A DNA stretch of 64,000 nt from Marasmius tenuissimus (taxonomy: Eukaryota; Basidiomycota; Agaricomycetes; Agaricales; Marasmiaceae): assembly GCA_029532415.1 (NCBI GenBank), contig JAQOTA010000046.1, positions 1,364,001 through 1,428,000 on the forward strand, written 5' to 3'. Positions 23,246-33,268 of this stretch are shown piece after piece. Numbering within the stretch: position 1 is the first letter of the stretch; the number at the start of each line of letters is the position of its first letter. The notes under the pieces were generated by a model, which worked only from the letters and a program-made list of their open reading frames with translations, made no database searches and had not been told where the DNA came from. Position numbers and translations under genes: made by a program.

Positions 23246-24658
23246 ATGACCACCATCATCTCCTCTTATACGTCCATGGATAGGATACCCCCAGAGATAC
23301 TCATTCAGATTCTAGAGGAGACCGCTTCTCTCGATGCCACAGACCGACTCCATCGTGATACGCCTCCCACCAGCCTCTTCTTCTGTTCCCAAGTCAACCG
23401 GCGCTGGAATATTATCGCCAAGACCCCTAGTCTCTACAAGGAGATTCGAGTCCCATTCAAGGCCCTTTACGAACGGGGATACAATAGCTCAAAGTGGCTA
23501 CAGGCCTGGCTTGAACGCTCACATCCATATCTAGTCCAGCTCAATATCCAACTGGAGGAAGACATCCACAAAGAGATTTACCAATTTCACGGCCTGCTGA
23601 AATCACTAATACCCCACGCTTCGAGGCTAAAGCGAGTCTCGATCACTGCCTTCGACGAAGTCACTCTCGACCTTGCCATACTCTTTGACCCCCTCAAATA
23701 CGTCGACGCACCCATCCTCGAAGAAATCGAGATTCACCATACCAAGAACTCCTGCACCCCAGCCCGCCGAGTATCAATGCGATCAGAACCTGTCGGCTGG
23801 AGTTGTTTCTTCTGGTCAGCCCCTAATCTTCGGAGGGTTACAGTCCTGGGTGCTGTTACGGAGAGACCCCTCGTTCGATTGACGTACCTCGAGATGTGCA
23901 ACGTCATGCTGAACGAAGCCGTCTTTCGCGAAATTGCAGGGGATTGTCCTAACCTCGAGGAACTTAAACTACGAAATCTCCACATACCCACTCCTGTCTT
24001 CACCGTCGTTCACCAATCGAAAGCATCCGTTCCGTTGCTGTCGCTTCGCTCTCTCACCCTCACTTTTGAACTCGGTACATTCGATGATTTAGTGGAAGGA
24101 GATTACGCGTACGTTCTCTCCAGGATAGTAGCCCCGAGCCTTGAATATCTAGAGGTGGACGTCGGGAAACTCCTCGTCGACTTCGGCAATATTCTTCCTC
24201 CTCCATCTTCCCTCCCAGCCTTGTGCACGGTGTGCATCCATAACATGGGACCGTCCTTCTTCCTAGATACGGACTACTTCGACGAGTTGAGTTTCGGTCG
24301 GATTGAGGAGATTCGATTGGTCAACGCACAACCCGAGCCTCTAGGACTCGACTGCTCGGCATCGAAATCACAGTGGTCGCACCTGAAAACATTGTCGATC
24401 GATACTCAGGACGCTGCCGATCTCGTGTGGCTATGTGAGGCGATTATGCTCAGGCCGCAGATTCGGACTGTGTGTCTTTCGGAGAGTTCGTTGAAGGAGC
24501 TCAGGGAGAACGTTGTGATGATTCAGATATCTAAGGATCTTTTCTGGGTCGGGATCAGGAGTTGTTGTGGTGCACTTCAGGGAAGGGAGTTTGCGGAAGA
24601 GGGCTATCAGATATGCCCGGAGGAGTGGTTGGGGTCACGTATTGCTTTGAAAGCGTAG
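23246..24658 (+). CDS. F-box protein with leucine-rich C-terminal region
   Basis: Putative substrate receptor of an SCF ubiquitin ligase. A single uninterrupted frame gives 470 residues. The F-box is near the N-terminus: MDRIPPEILIQILEETASL at about residues 11-29, followed by FFCSQVNRRWNIIAKTPSLY. The rest has spaced Leu-rich segments such as LVQLNIQLEE, LRRVTVLGAV, LTYLEMCNVML and LEELKLRNLHI, consistent with irregular leucine-rich repeats as in most basidiomycete F-box proteins. No introns, signal peptide or membrane helix are seen. These proteins form large, fast-evolving families in Agaricomycetes; the target cannot be inferred. Confidence 0.85.
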   Translation: MTTIISSYTSMDRIPPEILIQILEETASLDATDRLHRDTPPTSLFFCSQVNRRWNIIAKTPSLYKEIRVPFKALYERGYNSSKWLQAWLERSHPYLVQLNIQLEEDIHKEIYQFHGLLKSLIPHASRLKRVSITAFDEVTLDLAILFDPLKYVDAPILEEIEIHHTKNSCTPARRVSMRSEPVGWSCFFWSAPNLRRVTVLGAVTERPLVRLTYLEMCNVMLNEAVFREIAGDCPNLEELKLRNLHIPTPVFTVVHQSKASVPLLSLRSLTLTFELGTFDDLVEGDYAYVLSRIVAPSLEYLEVDVGKLLVDFGNILPPPSSLPALCTVCIHNMGPSFFLDTDYFDELSFGRIEEIRLVNAQPEPLGLDCSASKSQWSHLKTLSIDTQDAADLVWLCEAIMLRPQIRTVCLSESSLKELRENVVMIQISKDLFWVGIRSCCGALQGREFAEEGYQICPEEWLGSRIALKA

Positions 24659-25218
24659 GATCTTCTGTTGATATGTATATAAGTATGATAGGCGCTTGCA
24701 GTATCTAATATACTATAACAATATAGCTAGAGTAGGTATGGTCAGTCGACATAATCCGTTGAGCAAAGAAACGATTTCATGGGAACTTCAAATCGTATCA
24801 GTCTTCACCAAGGCAACTTTGGGTCCTTCATTTGTCACTGCCTTCAATTCATCGAAGGTAGGCAGAGCACTCCCGAACTTGGTAGGGATCTTCTTGATCC
24901 ACGAAGCTGAACGTTCAGCAGAGGTACTACCTTCGTCACTGGAAGAATCACCAGAACAAATAAGTGGAGGTCAGCCACGCCCGGTCTCCGGAGAAGAGGA
25001 AAAGACTCTACCTGTCAGTGTCAGACGCGGCACTGTACCAGCCGTCTGGGCTCGACTTAACCCTCGTCAGTGCCTGTTTGTGCAGAATTTCGGCATCACC
25101 ATCACGATCCCGCCGTGCCTTGAAGCGGGAGAGTGGATGGCCACCGTGCAATACTGAGAATTTGGAGGTCAAGCCATGAGGTTTCTCGGGCCTATCCGAG
25201 CTGATGGCCATGCTAAGA
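24659..25218. other. Convergent intergenic region
   Basis: The region lies between the 3' ends of the F-box gene and the minus-strand zinc-finger gene. Short plus frames are present, but none is supported. Confidence 0.35.
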
Positions 25219-26053
25219 CTACCCGCCAGTCAAAATATGTTGTTTGAGAATACACGCCGAAACTCGCCTCTTTTGTGATGTCTTGCCAAATATAGGAGTC
25301 ATCTTCAGTGCCTTCGCGACAGATGAGATCGAAGGTAACGGGGTGGAAGGTCTCGGAACTCTCAATGGATCCTTCACATCGCTTGGAACTTCGATTTTCA
25401 AGAGTGCGTCTACAAGACGCGTCGGGGCGCTAGACTGAGAAGGCTGCCTCGCCCTCGAGGTCGACCCAGAGCTGGAGGTGGATTCTTCTTGCGACTTCGT
25501 TTTGCAAGGCCTGCCACCATACCCAAAGCCAAGTTTACGAAAGGCTGAACGCATCGTCGGATCGAACAACCCCCTCTGACAGAACCTCTCCCCGAGATCG
25601 ACAGCCACATCTTCCTCCTACACCATGATCCACAACGAAATCAGGATTAGGATTCGACCGAAGCAAGCGCAGGGGAGTTCTGAAACCACTCACCCAACGC
25701 GTCGCAGTAGCCAGCCAAGGCGCCAACACTCTCCCCTTATCCAACTCCTCCTGCGCCAAAACGGCCATAAAACACTCCTCCTTATGCTTCTCCCACTCAT
25801 CCAACCTGAACCTCCCCTTTGAAAGCGCGACGCGTCCACCACAAGGGATACACGCCGCTCGATTGGGCCCGAGTTTGAGTGGATCGCTGAGGGGATCCCG
25901 TAGGAGCGTTAGGATGCGGGCTTGTTCGGCTTGGAGAGCTAGAGCGCGTTTTTGCTCGCGGGTTAGGCGGAGACGAACGTGGATTTGAGGTGTCGTGACA
26001 CTGGTGAATGTTAACGAAGGACGTGTTTGAACGAGGCGTACGGGTTGTTCCAT
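25219..26053 (-). CDS. CxxC...HxxxC zinc-finger protein, intact founder-like copy
   Basis: Exon 1 26053-25694 and exon 2 25617-25219 join in phase 0 across a 76 bp GTGAGT...GTGTAG intron, giving 252 residues. The finger is in the middle of exon 1: CIPCGGRVAL, then DEWEKHKEEC, that is C-x2-C-x18-H-x3-C with a Trp three before the His. It is preceded by a helical segment and the motif LLRDPLSDPLKLGP. Exon 2 is Ser/Pro/Lys-rich and probably disordered. The same motif order occurs in the gene at 49932-50948 and in the broken copies near 38 kb, so this is one family. The finger form suggests DNA, RNA or protein binding; no named domain is claimed. Confidence 0.65.
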
Positions 26054-27030
26054 ATCGAAAGTAACTTTGAAATCTTATAACGAGCAGTTAGTGGAGACAG
26101 AAGCGGGAGGGAAAGACACGATACGTCCTAATCGTGTTAATTGCCCTTTATACCACTGAATAACGCTTGGAACAACCATTACTATGGAATAATAGACCGT
26201 GTAAGAGACTCAATGGGGTTTTAAAGACAATGAACATACTTGTTGATGTGGCGTCATGTGGAACCGGGTGAGCGCTAATTGCCACTCGGAGCTAACCCAG
26301 AATAATGAACGGTCCACGGCAATTCTGGAGTCCGAAATGTCTAGGTTTCGCGATATATACGATGGGAGGAAGTCTAGAAATGCGCATGAACTGATGAGAT
26401 CAAGGGGAAATCGAATGTCTTGGCGAAGCAGGGATGGGTTGAAAGAGTACGGTCTCGACACACTGGGTGCAAGAACCCGTAAGTTTCGGGAGAAATGTAA
26501 GATTGACGTGAAAACTTATGCAGGGAGAATTTACCGTGATTCTTGTGACCCATGCAAGAGATATTTGAACCAAATTCGGTCCATATGAGAAAGAAATTTG
26601 ATAGAAAGTCCAAACCTGGCTTTTCTATCCCATTTCTGTCCGTTTTTGGTATGAAATAACTCTTGCCTTTGTTCCGGCACTCACGCTAGGATCTCTCCGC
26701 ATAAGGCTCAGCATCAGTCTCGCATAACTCTCAAAACTTATGCAATCCTGCACCCAGTGACAACTTGGGTAAATAATGAGACTAACGGACAAGGGGAAGG
26801 GAATAAATAAGAGACCATAACGATACAGAGTTCTCGGCCAATGTCCATGATCGAACAATGGTTGCGAACCCGGAATTTCCGTCACTGACGATAACCCCTA
26901 CTCGAAGATAGGTGGTATCCCTTCGGCTACTGCTGGGACTGACGCTGGTCCAGAGAAGATCGAAGATCACTGTCAGCATCATCTCAGCGTAACTATCGAA
27001 GCGATCACCCACGATTTGTACCATTGGCCG
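26054..27030. other. Intergenic region at the left border of the duplicated array
   Basis: Short frames on both strands have no family signal. From about 26.6 kb the sequence begins to resemble the flanks of the zinc-finger copies further right; for example, a TACTCGAAG stretch near 26895 recurs near 49955. Confidence 0.3.
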
Positions 27031-27640
27031 CATACATCAACAACGCTTCCACAGAGGGCAATGTACCGACTGGAATAGCATTACCCTGCAATGGCGGGAG
27101 AGTCAGACTGACATTCCGGAACCTCGTCGGGATGAGTTGTTCTGGGAGCCGCTAGTAGAGGGCTTGGGACGGGTGCTGTCGCTGAGGGTGCTATCAATCA
27201 TGGTTTTCGTATCGGGGATGGCGATTTTGCTATTGACGCTGATGTCGGTATCGCTGTTAACGTTGCTGATTAAGTATGCGCTGGTTATACTGAGGCATAG
27301 ACAGAGCTGTCGCAAATACGTACAAGGGGCCCAGATGATTGCGAAGGGGAAGGTGGTAAAGGTTCCGACGTGTGTTGAGCGAGAAGAGCGAGGCGTCGAG
27401 GGGAGTGAAAGCAGGAAGCCGAGTGGTAGAAGTTGAAGGAATTGACGAGGATATGCCAATCGACAGGCGGAATTCACACCTCCGAAGGATAGCGGGACCA
27501 TTCCAGCGAAATCCTGACCAGGGCCACTTCGCCATGCTATCTTCCACTTCAAGTAGAGATGGAGGGCCCGTCGACTTCGGCAACCGCTTGACGAGTTCTG
27601 GCTTTGTGAAAAGACGAGGCTCCGTTATAACAAAAGACAA
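27031..27640 (-). pseudogene. Remnant of the array zinc-finger gene, core deleted
   Basis: Bases 27040-27330 resemble the second exon and last intron of the intact zinc-finger gene at 49932-50538. Shared words include CTTCCACAGAGGGCA and GGGAGAGTCA. Bases 27430-27610 resemble that gene's upstream region (51010-51210), with shared CCATTCCAGCGAAA and CGCTTGACGAG. The finger-encoding part between them is missing, so the copy cannot make the protein. Confidence 0.55.
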
Positions 27641-28684
27641 CTGAGAGAATTACGTGGCAGGGGCCTGCTCATCTACCGTAGCGTGTGGATGGCGGGAAAA
27701 GGATATTGGGAGAGGAACGAGCTTGGCGGTGTAGAGGTGGCAAACCTCCTCAGAGCGATGCTAGCAAGCCAGCTAATGATGTGATAGATCAGAACTACGC
27801 TACAACACGCGGAACTAGCTACGACACCGTCACGTGACCTCATCTAGGGCAGGCTCTAGGGTAGAACCCCCTACTACAGCGGCAGAAGGGGATGATGGAT
27901 GCATATGGAGAGCTGACAGGAGCAGATATGGTTCTCAAGTTCTTGTGATTGACGACGATCCAACCGTTTCATTTATCAAGCTTCGAGCCCCACTCGTCGC
28001 GAACACAATCAACCCACAACGAATCCGGTAGGCCTGGGGGTCTTGACACACGAAGCATATCATGGCGAAACAAAGCCACGCAATAAGGATCGCAGGTAGA
28101 GGGTAGATAATGATATCAGAGCTCTGATCTCAGGTGATGACCGTTACGATTCAGAAGAACGGGAGGAAAGCTCGAACGGGGAATGAGAAAACGTAGTTTT
28201 GTTGCGGTTTGGCCCGGCTAGTAGATGTAGTTCACAGAGCTGTTTGAAGCTGCAAAGCAGCCTCGTACCTGAGTACAACGCCAATAGAATGGCGCGTTGA
28301 TTTGTTCCATATCGCGCATTGCTGTTTCAGTTCTGCCTAGTGAGCACTTTTCTCATCCATTGCCCAAGCAATACATCCCCTACTGAAGCCATGGGCGCTC
28401 TTGAAGAGATATCTGGTAGGTAGTCAGTGCACAGATCCTGGTTATGTTGCGAAAGACGGTCTCATACACAAACTATGGTTGAACCCAGGACTTGAATTTG
28501 GCTTGGATCGTGCAAAATTTATCCCAGAAGCCCTCAGATTTGACAATACCGAGATAGAGTAAGGCTGAGCATAAACCACGAATGTGCTTTGTTGGGCTCG
28601 CAGAGAGGACGTTCAAGTTCAGAGAAGTCAGAGAAGATTGGTAGTGGTGGGAGGGCTCGGAGACAAACTGTTACAATACACGAT

Positions 28685-28741
28685 GTGACAAAAGGTGATG
28701 CTGTGTGACATTGTGTGACCTCATGATTAGACAGCTGTGAC
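28685..28741 (+). promoter_or_regulatory. 10-bp-phased GTGAC repeats upstream of copy A
   Basis: GTGAC or GTGAT begins at 28685, 28695, 28705 and 28715, exactly 10 bp apart, and the last is followed by CTCA. Another GTGAC starts at 28737. The cluster lies about 440 bp before the ATG of a broken membrane-protein copy. Equivalent clusters precede copies D, E, G and H. Confidence 0.6.
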
Positions 28742-29158
28742 GTCGACCTTCCAAATCTAATCATTGGTCCTACTCCCACACCCCAACACCCATTCCCGTC
28801 GGCTGACCTCCATTGTTCCCTCGATTAGCCGTCGCATTCACATTCAACCGTGTTACATTCTGTCTTGTCCATTGTAATCATATCGCGACTACCGTTCACA
28901 TGGTGCCTAGAATAAAAATGGGTCAGTGATATCTGTGGTGGACTCGCGAGAGTCAAAGATGTTCGTGATAGTTTCATCGACCCATCTTCTTGATAATCTT
29001 TGCCTCGATTCCAGGATGCAGTATATCGGCATGGGACACTTCGATACCGATGGACCATACATTTATATACAGCCTCTCGAAAAAATAGAGCGATCCGGGA
29101 CAGTCCCATCTCTCCTTTGCCTTCGATCGCTACTGCCTTCAGCTCGAGCCTGACAACG

Positions 29159-29895
29159 ATGAAACTCCCTAGATCAATGTCAGTTATCATCTCGTGTGCG
29201 GCACAATTGAACTCACCTTCACGTACGCCACAAATAGGGAAGGTTCCAACACAACTTTTGCGTCAACCACGTCGCCTTCGGCAAGGTGAGAGGATACCTC
29301 TCTTGACCTTTTCGAACTCAATTCACATTTGAGCTTCCTACGCAGCCGACCTACCGGTTTGTCACAAGCCCACAAATCCAACTCGGTACCCGTGGCTCCA
29401 ATAGTCGGCGGTGTTATCGTTGGTCTCCTCAAACTTGGAGCGATCGCCTGTTCCATCCAATGCAATTTGCGGAAACGACGCTCTAAGGCTCAAGGTTCTC
29501 TTGAAATTGACCCTTTACCAACGTAGCCCTCAGAACTAAAGACTTTTCCACCAGAACCACACGGTACAGCTCTGCAACAGCATTTACAGCAATCCGGAAT
29601 CAATCAAGATGATATCGCGGCCCATAGCCTCGATCGTGATTCTGATGCCAAACTAGAGCAGCCGTCAGTGGTCCATCTACGATACGCGGAGAACGCAACT
29701 TCCACTCCAGGAATTCAAGATAGTCTGGAGGGGCTGTACGTCGCTTCGGTGCTGCCCTATAAGCCGAAAATCGAACCGTTCACGACGGATCAGTCGGTGG
29801 TCGCGTCGAATCGACGGCTACAAGAGGAGGGTCGGTGGGAGACAGATGAATCACTCCCAGGGTATCCTGGGAGCGACCAAGGGAGATCTCGTTGA
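29159..29895 (+). pseudogene. Array membrane protein, copy A: ectodomain deleted, frame broken
   Basis: The short first exon survives (ATG at 29159, beginning MKLPRS). The signature ectodomain exon, the 39 nt exon and most stalk exons are absent. The transmembrane part is recognisable (SVPVAPIVGGVIVGLLKLGA, then NLRKRRSK) but ends at TAG 29524-29526. The rest of the tail continues in another frame at 29668-29895, including EPFTTDQSVVASNRRLQEEG and DESLPGYPG. Large deletion plus frameshift make it non-functional, although its phased GTGAC promoter is intact. Confidence 0.75.
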
Positions 29896-30403
29896 TAGGA
29901 AATGCCGGTTTCTGTATTCGGATTGTACTGCCTTGAAGCTTGGAAGGTATCCGTAGGAAATTGAATGTCGGATGATCGGATATCTCACCTTAGCTCTGAT
30001 CAATTGGCGCAAGTGAACTTCCGACTTCGGTGTATTTCCGGGTATCAAGTCGTGCGAATGGAATCCCCGCTCAAATTGTCGTCGGTCATATTGCGAATCA
30101 TCCATTATCTATCATTTGTGTGAGGCAGTAGCCGACCTGAGGTAACATTCAGTGCCCCAGGGATGGGGTCTCGAACGCCAGTAAACTTCACGGCCAGCCA
30201 CGTTCGACGAGGTCCAAAGCCAGATTTGATTGGGATAAATATGCCTCCCGCGAATTACAACTCCGAGGGCCTTCAAATCTCCTTGCAAATTCTACCTTTA
30301 CTTCAACCAAGAGCTCGTAACACCTATGCAATATATACCGAACATGAAAGTCTTTATAGCATATGAGTTGATTTAGGAATTGGTTAATGGGCTACGGTAG
30401 CCT
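29896..30403. other. Tail-to-tail spacer
   Basis: The spacer lies between pseudogene copy A (plus) and the 3' end of the split GH76 gene (minus). No gene is seen. Confidence 0.4.
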
Positions 30404-30880
30404 CTATGATGTGTAGCCCCCGATCTGCGAAACATACTCTGGCGGTGCCTCGTTCAAATCCCATCGCCCTTCATCTCCCAGGCGTTGATTTAGCACTGTA
30501 ATCAACTTTGTTGTATATACAGTTGCTAGGAGTAGCGACGTATTGGGGGCCCCGGTTTCCGGAGCTTGAGGAGGTATATTGCAGTCCGCCGCTGTGTAAG
30601 ACGTCCTCGGAGGCGATCTGTCCCTCCGTCTCGATCTGTGGCTATTTTTGAGCGGGTGAGTGGGTGGCTCCCATGGGGATATTCGTTCATGATCTCCGGG
30701 GTTAGCGCGGCGTCTACACATGCATGTCCAGACAGAAGCGACCACAAGTCCAATCAAAGCGAAACTGCCGACAACCCTACCAACTATTGCACCGACCGGA
30801 GTTGAATGTGACTGTGGTCCTGGTTCTCCTTGAGGGGTCTCTGTAGGTGTTGACTGAGTGCTATTGTTTCTGCCAACAGC

Positions 30881-31149
30881 CACCTCAGGCATACACTTAT
30901 AACCCCTCTTAGGTCTATCTCTCCGGTGGGAAAGATGGGCCTATGAGGGGTCCCAAAAGCTACTTGTGCCCCGCATTGGGTATACCCAGGCGGTGTAGTC
31001 TGGGTATCCCCTGCCTCCCCCGCGGCTCAGTGTCGGTTGGCGTCGGGTATACCCACCCTTACGATTCCAGAACGGGTATACCCCACAATTTCTGTGACGT
31101 GATGGGGTGGCAGGGGTCCCATTTCCTCCATTTTTTTTGCGGGTTGGGC
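30881..31149 (+). repeat. Left terminal inverted repeat
   Basis: About 268 bp, near-identical to the reverse complement of 33001-33268. It carries three exact GGGTATACCC palindromes (30978, 31045, 31074) and one decayed copy (about 31002). Confidence 0.88.
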
Positions 31150-31466
31150 TTCCTGCAGCTTGGTTCACTCAGTACCGATACTATCATGGTCTTATGACAG
31201 AATCATGTCTGATTTACTTGTGAATTCCCACGAGTGATTATATTTAGAAAAGAGTTGTGTGACCTTAAGATCAGCTGAAACGACCAACAACGCTCATTGT
31301 GTTACCCTGTGGGTCCACGATTGCGGCGGTGACTGCAACTGTCGATATACAATGTACACGTTGCATTTATTTGTTCAAACCCGCGCTGATAAGCACTTGA
31401 ACCAATTCACGGTATCCCCAATCGCTCCAAATTGGCCGGGCATACCCAGTCTTATCCTTGCTGAAG

Positions 31467-32729
31467 GGGTATACCCATTGCATCCAGCATAATGGGTACA
31501 TCCATCTCACTTCCAAGTGGGTGGGTATACCCCTCCTGATCTAGGTCGATGGGTATACCCGGGGCATTTCCGGTCCACCAGTGTGATAGCCCAAGCACTC
31601 ATTGAGGATCTAATCTGAATCCGTGCCCAACTCAGAAAGCTCTGACCGACGATCGTGCGCTCTTGGTATTGTAATTGCCCAAGAAATCCCGTCTGGGAGT
31701 GAATGCAGCATAACAGTAATGAAAACTGACTTTTGCAACTGAACTATGGTTATATTAACTCTGATTGAGGAGCACCTACAGAACTCATGAGGTCTATACA
31801 TGAGAGGCTTATCCGCTGTGAGCTATAGTCAACTGAGTAGAAGAGTCTGAAGAGTCTGATCCAAAATCATGGCAATGTTGAAATTTTCGAATGATTCGCA
31901 TGTACCACGCCAGCTGTTTCCCATTTCCCGACTTTTACTATCTCAGTACTTTGGTGTACTTATCTCACTTGGGTAAGCCGAAACCCATACCAAATACACA
32001 TCCTAGAATTGGGAATAAAGCAACCCAATCAAGTTTTCCACTGGTATTGGGGAAATAAAAGTATGGACACGAATTTGGTCCAACTTTCAACCATTGAGTA
32101 CTGGTATACATTGAGCATGTGGCAAGGTATGCTGGGTTTCCCGACTTTTACTCTGACACCTCGTTGCCCGGCTGTAGACTAAACAGATTCATGGGACAAT
32201 CTCTTTGGAGTCAATGGCGCTTGGAAGATCAGGCCAGAAAGCATTGCGGGTGGCTGCTGAGTGTACATTGAGAGCATTAAGTAAAAGTCGGGAAATCTTG
32301 ATCACCCGCGGCACTTATGGAAGCCTTAGGGTTGTCCCAAGGTAAATTCCACACTGAAGTTGGGCTCACCGCGATCCACATCCCAGATACACCAGTTGTG
32401 GACAGCATGCTGACCCACAATAGAGCCTTGTGTGTGCCCCACGACTTCGAATGACCAATGAGATAGTAAAAGTCGGGAAAACTCCGAGTTTCAACCTTCA
32501 CGATGTTGGCCAAAAGATTATAGGGCGACAATCAATCCTCTACTGATGGCATGTCTTTTGAGAATGGTTGCAACACTATTTTCACGCAAGATCAAGACAG
32601 GAGATGGCGGGAGTGGATCCTCCTTGAGTTGACGGGTATACCCCAAGATGCCATTGAAATGGCCCGGGTATACCCAATCAACTTGGTACAGCATGGGTAT
32701 ACCCCGTCGACATGAGACCGGGTATACCC
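31467..32729. repeat. Subterminal GGGTATACCC palindromes and inner 16-bp inverted repeats
   Basis: Inside the element, exact GGGTATACCC occurs at 31467, 31523 and 31551 on the left, and at 32634, 32666, 32695 and 32720 on the right. None occurs between 31561 and 32633. The middle instead holds four copies of TTTCCCGACTTTTACT: direct at 31924 and 32137, reverse complement at 32280 and 32465. Together with the end copies there are 13 exact decamer palindromes. They are likely transposase-binding sites, by analogy with other DNA transposons. Confidence 0.8.
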
Positions 32730-33000
32730 ATTAATCTGAAAGCTAGGTCCGTGATGTTTCTACTTCAAGAGAGTTTGTATAATCCTCAATGTGTTTGGTT
32801 ACTATGACTAACCCACTGTGAAGATGGACCCATACTGTCATACAACAGGTCACATCTTGCTTATTTGTTTGCTATGGTTCTCCCATGCTTCCGAATCACA
32901 AATTTGTTCAATTGGCTGAGATTGAACGTTGTAGGCTAAGTGTCCTAGTTGCTTGCACTCAGATCAGAGCCGTGCGCGCACCACCTGGCGATGGCAGCCC

Positions 33001-33268
33001 TGCCCAACCCACGAAAAATGAAGGAAATGGGACCCCTGCCACCCCATCACGTCACAGAAATTGTGGGGTATACCCGTTCTGGAATCGTAAAGGCGGGTAT
33101 ACCCGACGCCAACCGACGCTGAGCCGCGGGGGAGGCAGGGGATACCCAGACTACACCGCCTGGGTATACCCAATGCGGGGCACAAGTAGCTTTTGGGACC
33201 CCTCATAGGCCCATCTTTCCCACCGGAGAGATAGACCTAAGAGGGGTTATAAGTGTATGCCTGAGGTG
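33001..33268 (-). repeat. Right terminal inverted repeat
   Basis: Reverse complement of the left end with few mismatches, including a one-base change in the last palindrome pair. It carries GGGTATACCC at 33066, 33095 and 33162. Confidence 0.88.

Larger units (their letters stand above)
30881..33268. mobile_element. 2.39 kb non-autonomous DNA transposon with ~268 bp inverted repeats
   Basis: Near-identical inverted ends run from 30881 inward to about 31149 and from 33268 inward to about 33001, starting CACCTCAGGCATACACTTAT. CAACAGC flanks the element on both sides (30874-30880 and 33269-33275), a 7 bp target duplication. It is 8 bp (CAACAGCC) if the first terminal base is not counted. The host is the last exon of GH76 copy 1. 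No transposase frame exists inside, so it must move in trans. Long terminal repeats plus clustered palindromic subterminal motifs recall Mutator- or hAT-like or other cut-and-paste groups, but I cannot assign a superfamily. Confidence 0.88.

Noticed and set aside
30941..31168. Identical predicted peptides at 30.9-31.2 and 32.9-33.2 kb as a duplicated gene
   Set aside because: They are the two terminal inverted repeats of the transposon read on opposite strands.
31927..32480. Inner part of the 2.39 kb element as a transposase remnant
   Set aside because: All frames are short and lack any DDE/DDD or finger motif; the repeats explain the structure better.
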